DNA of 64,000 nucleotides from Oscheius sp. JU75 (Eukaryota; Nematoda; Chromadorea; Rhabditida; Rhabditidae): NCBI GenBank assembly GCA_037178855.1, contig JASJZC010000004.1, positions 4,712,001-4,776,000 of the forward strand, written 5' to 3'. Position 1 is the first letter of the stretch. Each line of letters starts with the position of its first letter. Positions 11,301-20,655 of this stretch are shown here, in pieces. Made by a program: the position numbers and the translations under genes. The notes under the pieces were generated by a model. That model saw only the letters and a program-made list of their open reading frames with translations. It was not told where the DNA came from and made no database searches.

Positions 11301-12918
11301 GCGTCGGGAGCACCCATAGAAAAAAGCGCCAGTTTTGGAGAGTGGATCAGCTACCAAAACATGGAGATTATCGACTGTTAGATTGCTATGGAATTGGAAT
11401 AAATAGACTCAGTTTAGGGTCTGAACTCTGTTCGAACCAACCTTATTACTGGACCAAATATGAATTTCGAGACTTACAATGTTTTGCGAAGTTGTACCTT
11501 TTTCAAGAGCTATAGCTTTGCCAAATATCATTAAGCATCAAAATCACGATTTAGCGTATTAAATTGCAATTTTCAACGCAGATCGCGCAGGTTTGGCGCT
11601 TTCGGTCCGCCACAATATTTCACTTCTTTGTGATGCTCTGTCCTTAAAACTTGTCTAGAACGATTTTCCACACCTAGAGCTCCAAAAAATACGCTGAAGA
11701 AATATTGAGATTTTATAAATCTGCGATTGTCTACAAAAAGTTGCAGTTCGGATGGTAAAGAAAGACCTCCAGGGTCCTGATACAAAAGTGAAATATATGT
11801 ACCTGTGCAATTGAACTGAAGGTTCAGGTGTCGAGCAATATGATCTCTGGGCTGCTGGACGTTGAGAACTCGTCCCAGAAGTTCATAGCAGACATCGGGC
11901 TGAAAAGTCAGGAATGACCCTAATCATGGGGGCCATTGTCCTTCGCGGACCATAATTGCCGGTTGTCGCGAAGGAGAAACCAAAAAGGACATGGTCGTTC
12001 CCTGGCTGATTGCCTTATTCTCCAAGAGACAACTCACATTGGCGCAGTTGGTGTTGAGATGAATGGTCTTGTTCTCCTTCTGCCAGGCACAGTGACTCGA
12101 CTCGATGACAACGAACTTAGCCTCGGGTTCGTCAGTGTTTTGGAAGAAGAGACAAGTGTCGCTCATGAGTGTATCTGCCGCATTTGATATACAATCGTCC
12201 AATTCCTCTGCAAAAAAGTGATTTCGATCAGAGACGTTGATAGTTCAGAGCGGGTTTCGCTTGAAAACATGGCGCAATGGATAACGCGTCTGCCTACGGA
12301 GCAGAAGATTGTAGGTTCGAATCCTGCCGTGGTCGAAACTTTTTTCTTGCTTTTGCTCTTTCACAAAGCCATATCTTGTTCGCCTTCCAGGGTCACTAAT
12401 GGCGAAGTATTAGTGCCATCTCTCCCTCGGGGCCCTTGCAAGCTCGGGCATACGGACCACCAGCGCTGTGCGCAACTAATAAGAAGGCCCCTCCCGTCTA
12501 TTACGCCCGTTTACGGTAGAATGGCCGGCACTGGGCTCCAAAATTAGGTTTCCTTCGACTGGGAGGCCAAATGGACTTCTCTCGGAGTGGAGGAGAGCTT
12601 CCGCTGGTGGTCTTCACGCGAATTGGAGGCGATGGCATGCGAAAAAAGCTCTCACTCTCTTTCGGGATTAGATGAAAAATGAACTCGTTCACGCGCGTCT
12701 AATCCAGAACCTATTCCTCTATGCATAAGCGGGAGGCAATGGCAAATGAGAGTCAGTTTTGTCAGGACATGATCATAAATTATGTCAAGAGAAATACTCA
12801 CCGAGAAGACCGACAGTGCTATAGGTGATCTTGTCTGTTGCCAGAACCAGAGGGACCTGAGGTTTAGATAATTTTAAGAGAAGGATAGACAAACCAGAAA
12901 AATGAAGACGATCCTCAT
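8388..12918 (-). CDS. Secreted astacin-like pseudoprotease with EGF and CUB domains, probable GPI anchor
   Basis: Exons 12918-12895, 12856-12802, 12207-12038, 11899-11803, 10621-10395, 9672-9545, 9416-9274 and 8479-8388 keep one frame and give 311 residues. A signal peptide (MRIVFIFLVPLVLA) is followed without a prodomain by an astacin-like half domain with ADTLMSDTCLFF, CAW and TIHLNTNC. Where astacins carry the zinc site HExxHxxGxxH, this protein reads YELLGRVLNVQ: only the glutamate remains and all three zinc histidines are gone. The domain stops there and passes directly to an EGF module (CLNGGK, CRCGYGFTGDRCE) and a CUB domain (FCQWLIR, HNWLLIELTT). The last 29 residues are a small-residue stretch (SEGMSAAGS) and a hydrophobic tail with nothing after it, as in GPI-anchor signals. 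It is likely a cell-surface binding protein rather than an enzyme. The 1.18-kb intron 11802-10622 could hide an exon, although direct joining is in frame. Confidence 0.75.
9514..9539. repeat. (AG)n microsatellite
   Basis: About 13 uninterrupted AG units lie in the intron between the two CUB exons of the astacin-like gene. It is a simple repeat with no further function evident. Confidence 0.95.
12263..12335 (+). tRNA. tRNA-Arg(ACG)-like sequence with damaged acceptor stem
   Basis: A 73-base sequence folds as a tRNA in its D, anticodon and T arms. The box A region (TGGCGCAATGG), the anticodon stem TCTGC/GCAGA around the loop CTACGGA (anticodon ACG, arginine) and the T arm GTAGG/CCTGC with loop TTCGAAT are all intact, and a run of six T follows at 12340-12345 as a Pol III terminator. 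The 5' acceptor strand (GAAAACA) pairs at only four of seven positions with the 3' strand (CGTGGTC), so it is probably a tRNA-derived pseudogene, or a copy whose first bases have been replaced. It sits antisense inside the intron 12801-12208 of the astacin-like gene. Confidence 0.7.
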
Positions 12919-15261
12919 TGTGCAACGGGACAGGAAGAGAACACGAATTCAGGTCACGCTTGGACGACTCCAGAAGCGATTCGGGGGGCGTGACTTTCTC
13001 TCTGGGTGGCAACAGAGAAATAGGGGGTGGAGCCTGATGGCTGACCTCGCGATGCGGTCTCGAAATCCGAGACGGTCATCAGCACAGCTATGCAAATGTT
13101 TGCTTGACCCCGGAGGGACGAAGAAGCACAAAGCAGCAGGGCAGATGAGAGAGAGATGGCACCCATCCGTCTCGATGACATGCGCTTTTTGGGGCTTGTA
13201 GGCAAACATGGACAGGGAATCGGAGGGACAGGCTTGAAAGATTGTGAAGAATCTTGAGGGTTCGAACTTGTTCGGTTTTGACGAGCTCTGGACAGAGTTG
13301 GAGACAATCAACTTGTGATCACTCATCGGTCTCGATGACATGAGGTAACAACAAACTATCTTTTGAAGTTGAACGATGAAACATGAAGTACCTCAAATAC
13401 GTATGTTCTACCGCTATCTATACCGACATTGCCACCTTGACAAAAGATCAAGGTTGGTTGAGCAGTTCCAAATTCAATTGAACACACAACAACCACTCAT
13501 TCTTTGATTGTTAGATCGTTGACCTACTTTCTGATTTTGCTCTGTCCTCGGTCCGTTTGATAGCTAAAGTTGGTCAAAGCTGTTACCTAGCAATCTCTCT
13601 ACTTCTAAAGTGCAATGGTGTCTATACCATGTCAAGAATTAATTTGACAAGTCAGCTTTTTGGGGAAACTTGGGAACTTAGACTATTGGAGAAGCGGCAC
13701 AGCCGCCTGTTATCAATGCTAAGTCAAGATTAAGGCACGGCGAAGCCGTCGTAGACGGCTGGTATAATATTCAAAATCGCAAATCTTGACAAAAGGTTAC
13801 TACAGACAGGCCATAGCTTGCCAGTTTTTCCTCGTGGTGGTGCTCGGCCGAACGGTCAGACAGAAACCATTGCACTTTAGTAGTAGAAAGATGAGCATCA
13901 ATATGTCTACACAGAGAGAAAGAGAGATACAATGCCCGTCGTATCGCAAAAAGTGTTTCATGTTCTTACCGACAGTCATCACTTGACTCCTATACACTCT
14001 CGACTACTCGTCAATTATCTATTGCAAGAGTGCAGAGAGAGAATGATTCATTGAAAGAGTATCCCATCATTACTGGTGTTGATTATCAATTTCAGTTCCC
14101 TTACTTTTCTCTTTACCTTTCCCTCACAACTGCCTCCCTTCCTTCCACTCCCTGTCTCTTTCCCTATTACTCATGAACGCTGTCTCATCCTCTTGATGTC
14201 TTCGACAAAAATTCTCCGAAGTTTATTCAGAAAAACCAGCCGCCGATGACGAAGAACCTTTCTTGTTGCCGCTCATTTGAAACAGTTTGGAACTCGGCCA
14301 ACTTCTGCTTTTATCCAGTCCGACTATGAATGAATTCATTGCGGAGCTGTTCAAAAGGAGCCCGGGAATTATTGGCCATATATCGCATCTGTCGCCATTT
14401 TGGAGAGAGGGCGAAGTGGGTGATGAAAGATTAAGAGGATGGCTAGCACTTGTGGAGCCGATTCCCCTGGAGACACTTTTTGGAATCGTTTCTTTCCTAA
14501 TTGGACATGACATCTTCATGTTATTGCTACCTTCGGACCCCTAATTGGTCTGGACCGTTCTCCTAATCTGTCTATTAGGCTGCTCGAGCTGACAGATGGG
14601 TCTGCCAACTGTCTACAAGAAAGCCAAGAGACGAGATTATACAGTGGCCGACCACCTGGTGTCTTGACAAAAAGTGATCTGGCTAAAAGGGCCCGGCAGT
14701 AAGAGGGCTTGGGGCTTACGCCACAACCGGCAGGTAATCTCTGGGAAAACAGAGCTACCCTCGAGCTCATGTGTGCTTAACCCAGTTACAGAGTCTGATG
14801 GGGATCTGGCGGTGAGAGTTGAGCTACAGAAAGGGAGAGCTACTGAAGATGGGAAATGTCTGACCGTCTATTAAATGACCTGTCAAGCTTATAAGATTAT
14901 AGGTGAATTGTTAAGTATTATCAAAGCACAAGAGCAATGTCCACTCAGGACAGACCACAGTTTAGGGAGAGGGCCAGTTGACAGAGACGGCTCTCTTGAT
15001 CGATCCGAAGAGTTAACTGACAGTCATCACCGGACACCACGAATCCCATTGTGGGATGAAGATTCACTCTGTCTGACAATATTACCTACGTTGTGTTTAC
15101 TGTAAAAAGAAAAGATCGAGAAGAAGTCTTTGGTTTTTGGTGTCAGCTTTATCAGAAGAGAGAAACTTTTATTATGCTGAATTGGGAAAACTGCGAATCT
15201 GATGATATGATGAAGATTTCAAACAGGGGAAAGGAGAAGGGACCGGTGATATTGTAAAGCT
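12919..15261. other. Gene-poor intergenic region
   Basis: About 2.3 kb between the start of the astacin-like gene and the end of the SLC17 gene, both minus strand. It contains the inverted-repeat element at 13599-13886. Several reading frames of 60-130 codons exist on both strands, but none shows a family motif, plausible splice sites or consistent codon use, so I see no further gene. Confidence 0.5.
13599..13886. mobile_element. Inverted-repeat (MITE-like) element, 288 bp, with two internal hairpins
   Basis: The left end 13599-13623 and the right end 13858-13886 are inverted copies of one another (about 23 of 25 positions match), with the core AAAGTGCAATGGT. Inside are two short perfect hairpins, GCGGC-ACA-GCCGC-type at 13694-13706 and GCCGTC-GTA-GACGGC at 13745-13759, the second followed by TGGTATAAT. 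Related sequence with the same end and a similar hairpin occurs at 57598-57815, 63107-63320 and partly at 5461. There is no coding capacity, so it would be a non-autonomous element. Target-site duplications could not be assigned with confidence. Confidence 0.6.
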
Positions 15262-17653
15262 TTAGGCGATGGTCTTCTCGACAGCGGTGTCTTCGGTAGG
15301 ATGGAGAGGAACCTCTTCTGGTCCCTGTCCCGGTGCCTTGGCCCAATCCTGGACATCTCCGCTGGCCAGAACTCTGAAAAATTGTGGATTTGACAAACTT
15401 CACACAGAACTCACGTGAAGGCGATCGATCCGACGACGAGAATACCGGCAGTGAGCCACATGACCAACTGCCACTCCTCCTGCGTTCCCTGGAAAAAATG
15501 GTCAAGGAAAGATTTTAGAGATTTGAAATGTTCAATAATTTTGAAGCAAAAGTTAAAAGATACATCTTCGAGCAGTAAATAGATTTCTTACATTGGGAGT
15601 GAGCTTGGTAGAGACGATGGGTGAGATGATTCCGGCCAGACAGGAGAGAGTGTTTCCCATGCCCATGACTGTTCCGGAGAAAGGAGGAGCAATGTCCAAG
15701 TAATTGACCACAAATCCAGAGTACTGGAGACCGGAGATGGCCATTCCGAGAGTGATGCAAACGATCACAAGGATCTCCTGTCCACAGCCGCAGTAGCTGG
15801 ACAAGACGAGAAATATGCCCTGCCCCAGAAGAGCTCAAATTCTCTATTTGATAAGGTATTCAATAAAAAAAAGTACCAATGAGCATGGCAGCACGACGAG
15901 TATTCAGGGTGCTGAGGATCTTGCGGCTACGGACAAAGTCAGACAGAATTCCTCCGACGTTGATAACCAGGAAGTAGGCGATGTAGGGGATAGCGGAGAT
16001 CACTCCGAGCTGAAAATTAGTTTGCTCAAAGGTTCTGACAGAGACTTACAGCAGACAGATCAAATCCCAGGACGTCCTTGAGGAAGGAGGGCATCGATAC
16101 CAGCATGGTGTAAGCTCCCCAGTCTCCGGCGAAGTGCCCGATCCAGATCGCCCTAGAAGGTGAGATGACTGTCTTACAGGGAGCTTACCAGACAGCTGGA
16201 GAGGTGAGGATCTTCTTCCAAGGAGTTGGGAGCGGTTTGCTGGTTGACTTGCCCATACTGGCCTCAACTGCCTCGATGATATAGGTCTTCTCACGTTCAG
16301 AGATACGGGGATGGGTAGACGGACGATCGGAGACCACGTACATCCAGGCGACGCACCATAGAACACCAACGATTCCTATATACTTGCGGTGAAAAATGGG
16401 GGATAGAGTCTACCGAGAATGTAGAAGATGCTGGGCCAACCACCGTCGAATCCGTACTTGCACAAGAAGCCGGACAGGGGTAGGACCACGACATTTCCGA
16501 TCTGAGCCCCTGAATTACATTGACTAATAATTTTAGTGTTCATACGAACCAGCATAAGTGACACCGGTCAGTACGGACAGCTCCATGGGAGGACCCCAGA
16601 CGGACCACATCGTGTGCATTGCGGGGAAGGTGGCTCCTTGGAGGAAGCCGATAAGGACACGTAGACCGATGAGGATGTAGACCGAAGTACGAGCAGCCAT
16701 GGGACAGGCAAGAGTCAGAAGCGATGAGCCTAGAATGGTCGCCACGATGACTCTGCGACCACCAAAGTGTGAAGCAGCCATTCCTCCCAGAACCTGCAAA
16801 GATTGGAGCTGTCACTCGTCAATTCTTTCCAGGTACTCCTTTTTCTCGTGTTCGCAACTCATTTCAGAGTCTCTAGCGGTCAGTCAGTCAAAGTTATATG
16901 TCTCGGCGTTGGTTACCGGTCTGTCTGAGATTATTTCCATAACACTCTTCCGACTATCGACTAGTATGGTGCCTTGGCAACTCAACAGTTCAGTGTGACC
17001 AACCTGACTGCCCAGATATCCCCAGAAAAAGGCTCCGAGAACCGTTCCCTTCAGATCAGCGTCCCAGTCGAACTCGCCCTCTACCTGAAACTCTTCTATA
17101 GACACAGTTTGTCATGCTCAGTTTACATCCTTGGCCTTAGCTTCGATGGCTTGACCACACTTGCCGATCGCACCGACTTCGACGGTCTTGTTCTCGTTGA
17201 CCATGCAGACGATGGCAAATGACATGTTCGTGCGCAGAGAGTAGGTGACGAGACATCCGAAGAAGCACAAAATGGCCAGTGTGAAACGGGTCGAGGGAAC
17301 CAAGGCTGAAGGTTCATAAAGTTGCCTAACCCAGCTGAACAGTACCCGACAACATTAAATTTCTTTTTTCCATGCTAACATATTTTTGAACAGTCTGCTA
17401 ACAACAGACTGTTCAAAAATAATGTATCATTTCTATGCTCTTGTAAAAAAGCCATTCACGACGAGCATGCGTCAAATACAGCTGGGTAAATACTTCCGAG
17501 CCTGGCTCGCAACAGAGCAGTAACGCGTTAATGGCACACACGGGAAACATGAGAGCCCGCACTGGTAGTAATAGGAGGAACGTCTCTTTCGAAACTACTT
17601 GGGCTCCAGCTTAGGATACAAAGAAACTCACGAGGCTTTGCTCCAGGGTCCAT
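15262..17653 (-). CDS. SLC17-family anion transporter (sialin/VGLUT-like)
   Basis: Major-facilitator transporter for organic anions, in this family often lysosomal or vesicular and proton or sodium coupled. Exons 17653-17632, 17305-17127, 17084-17004, 16793-16550, 16509-16414, 16375-16189, 16152-16050, 16009-15877, 15833-15592, 15488-15415 and 15373-15262 give 490 residues, the normal family length. Family signatures include RTNMSFAIV after TM1, FDWDADLKG with [23 protein letters not shown], the intracellular EREKTYI segment, SPAVWAIW.GHFAG.W and [10 protein letters not shown] near the C-terminus. The lumenal loop has potential N-glycosylation (NKT). Splice borders keep phase throughout; the intron before exon 9 uses an ATTTGAG acceptor rather than CAG/TAG. 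Substrate cannot be told from sequence. Intron 1 (17306-17631) contains a perfect 17-bp hairpin. Confidence 0.92.
17381..17421. repeat. Perfect 17-bp inverted repeat (hairpin) in SLC17 intron 1
   Basis: Positions 17381-17397 (TATTTTTGAACAGTCTG) are exactly complementary to 17405-17421, with a seven-base loop (CTAACAA). It would form a strong stem-loop in the pre-mRNA. The stem is short for a microRNA precursor. It may be the remnant of a palindromic element. Confidence 0.85.
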
Positions 17654-18582
17654 CTTGTTCCGGGAAAAACTACTAGCAGATACCCTGAAGTTTGCTTCTA
17701 TAAAAAAAAGTTACCGAAGGAGTATTGAGTCAAAGAAAGACGGTAATAGGGAAGTCTTGCTATCAATTAGAGAGCCACCAGGATAAAATGGAAAATGATG
17801 GTAAACTGGAGGAGAAAAGAGCGGTCTGTCTGTCGGCTTTGCTTCCGGGATAAACATGCTTTTGGGATGCAATTTAGACAACAAAAAAAGGTGCAATTTT
17901 TACTTATTGTAACGTTTCGGTCCTCGTTGAAGTAATATAAGTTGACTCCCGCCACAGTAGCACCTCTTTTCTGGTAAACTCGAGCACAAAAATTGTACTC
18001 TCCAGTCAGCTGCAAAGGTGAAGCGAACGGTCCGCCTCCCAACTATGCAAAACCTTGGAAAAGGGCACTCTACAAACTCAATGGAATCCTTGAAATTTTT
18101 TGAATATCTCAGCATGATTTGAAATTTGACCCATGCAGATAGCGTAGACTGCGAAAAATTCGGCACTTTGAGCTTACGGAAACTTCCTATCCTATGTGTT
18201 TGGCACCTGCAAACGGTTGCAATCGTCTCGCATTTCCTCGGGAGGAGAAACAATTTTACGGAAAGTTTGATAAAGTAGCATTACCTTAGAAAAAGAGAAA
18301 ATAAACGAAGAGAGGCGTTCGAATATTTTGGCGGGATCTGAGTCGAGGGGCGGAGCGGCCGGGCTCAATGCAGAGGAGCGCGAGCGTGACGCAATCTTGT
18401 TGTGTTTCCCAAAGAGAGTCTCGGCTATTTCTATCCACAAAGCTTCAAACAGCCTTGGTACTTTTAACTATATCGAGAGCGCTTCTGAAAAAAACCAAAT
18501 GACTACAACTCTATACAAAGCATATGGAAGGAAGACTGCAGATGGATAAAAAACCAATACTGAGTGATGACCATTGATCTGC

Positions 18583-18583
<1 letters not shown>

Positions 18584-18619
<36 letters not shown>
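18584..18619. repeat. (TC)n microsatellite
   Basis: About 18 uninterrupted TC units in the divergent intergenic region. Pyrimidine tracts near nematode promoters can be regulatory, but nothing here shows that. Confidence 0.95.
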
Positions 18620-18622
<3 letters not shown>

Positions 18623-19379
18623 CGGCTGCCATTGAGGGCAGCCGGCTGTTAGCTAGCGGTCAGCGGAACGGGTCGTCAATCACTACACGCTGAGAGGACG
18701 AGAACGGTTATAAACGCCTGAGCGATTGAAACTTTGAAGCTAGTGTCAGTAGTAAATCCCGACTGAAGATTTGTCTATAGTCATAAACCAAAATTGGCAA
18801 TACCCGAATGACATTGAGAGGACAAGAGAATTCTTTTTGACACAGCGTGTAAGTACTACCAACCTTCGATGGAAAAGTGCAAAAGGAGACTAGTAGAGAC
18901 AGGATGAGAGACAGGCTGACTGGAACAGAAGGTGACAGAATGCGAGAGGAGAAAAAAGTTGCAGTATCAGAATGGGACAGGTTAACAGCGACGAAGCGAA
19001 GAAAGGGCAAAAAAACCGTACGGGGTGACAGAGAGAGTGACAGCTGGTAAGCAGAAAAATCTCTAAAAGTAGGTAAAAGACGAGAGATGGGAAGCAATCT
19101 TCTCAAGTGGCACTCTCAAATCGGCTGACTTCTCCAAAGGGCAGGCAATCCCGCCCCTTTAGACTAAAAATAAACGAACTGCGATGAATAAGGTCGACAG
19201 AAAGGACACTGTGTTATATAACTGGACTCGCTAGGAGAGGGACGAGGCCAAATTGGCATGTGATTGACCTCACACTAGTTGTTGATTATTATAGTCGTTG
19301 TTTCGCATCGCAGAGGCACTGCTAACAGCAAAATGCGTACAGTATGGTCATAGTGTTTGGAACTAGGCAAATATCCCAT

Positions 19380-19736
19380 CGGAGAGAGCGTCTCCTTCGT
19401 AGAGTACAGAGATGTCGGCCACAAACTTTTGGATTTTTGAAAATCGGGTAGCGGAGACTGATGGTGGTGTCTTGAGATGGGTTGAGGTTTGAGAGTCCTA
19501 AAACACCGGGTCTGTCTGTCCTTGCTGACTCTGTGTACGTTTTTTTCCAACTGTTTCTCTCCATACTTTTTCAGATATGCGTCAGCCGTATCCCTAAAAT
19601 GACTGCTCTTCAAATGGACCTTGAAGCGCGAACTTTTTAATGATTCTTCTCTAACTGTTACTATCATTTTCGTTTGTGGTCGACATCTCTGTACTCTTTA
19701 CAGGACTACTAAGGAGACGATCTCTTCGGCAGAGAC
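19380..19736. repeat. Imperfect inverted repeat, possible MITE remnant
   Basis: The 25 bases at 19402-19426 are the reverse complement of 19672-19696 with one mismatch (shared core CGACATCTCTGTACTC). Similarity continues outward in both arms as the sequence AAGGAGACG.TCTCT, interrupted by a few inserted bases, so the arms reach about 45 bases. The spacer is about 245 bases and non-coding. It does not match the ends of the 13599 element, so it is a separate family. Confidence 0.55.
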
Positions 19737-20655
19737 TAGTACTATCACTCGTGTAAGAGTGAGGAAACAAAAGAATTGGTTCTGCTGTGCATATTTTGTG
19801 CATTGTCTCTTATGAAATAGACTGTTAGGCTGAATTGATCTCGTGTGAAATCGATAATAAAAGCAAGAATCGCATTCTGGACGCATTCTGGTGCTAACTC
19901 AGGCTCATTCGCTGTCCCAACATGATCGCAACTCGCCCCTATCTCCCAGTACGATCTCGCAACCTTGGCTGACCATTATTTTTTACAAACACTGAGCCGC
20001 TTGTCGATTCTTGATCCTATCAGGTCTCATTTTCTTTTACATTAAAAAGTCTCAATGGGAACTAAATATCGTGCTTCCGTACGTATTGTATTGTTTCCTG
20101 TCCTGTTCTATTTTACAGTGTCCTGTCCGTCCGACCCTCCTCTGCAAGTCGTTGACACTGGCAGTTGTTCTTGTTTTGTAGACAGTACGATGGTAGGTTT
20201 GGCTCTTTTCGAGAGGTAGAAATCTGAATCTGGTCCATCGACGTGCCTCTTCTAAAGGATTCCCTCAAACAGCAGGCTGTGCTGACAATGAGAGAAAGTC
20301 CAGAGTGATAGGGACTATAACTAGAAATGCCACAACTGAACCGACCTCCTTTTTATTGGCACTGATTTTCAGACACAATAAAAAAAAGTTTTTGTTTCTC
20401 CACACGCTCTCAAAACAATGATTAAACCACCTAGACACAGCAAACCGCGTTCCCCCAATCACCCTATTCACTCGTCGCTGTTTATCTCCTTCTGGACGGT
20501 TCATTTTAGCCGCCGGAGGGGGTTGTCCCAGCCAAGAAGTCCCCTTTATCAGTCCGCCGACTCAATGATAACTGGCTCCTATCTCTGGTGGTCTCCTCTC
20601 CTCTAACGAATCGCTTTTTTCTCTTCTTCCGAAAATACATTTTGTCTTTAAGGGT

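Larger units (their letters stand above)
17654..20655. other. 3.0-kb divergent intergenic region
   Basis: Lies between the starts of the SLC17 gene (minus) and the phospholipase B-like gene (plus), so both promoters should be here. It holds a (TC)n tract at 18584-18619 and an imperfect inverted repeat at 19380-19736. Reading frames up to 130 codons occur but none has a recognisable domain or exon context. No RNA gene was seen. Confidence 0.45.

Noticed and set aside
12949..13341. 130-codon minus-strand frame upstream of the astacin-like gene
   Set aside because: It overlaps the region just before the signal-peptide ATG, has a low-complexity composition and no domain or splice evidence.
14287..14544. 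85-codon hydrophobic plus-strand frame
   Set aside because: Antisense frame of similar length, no family match and no exon context.
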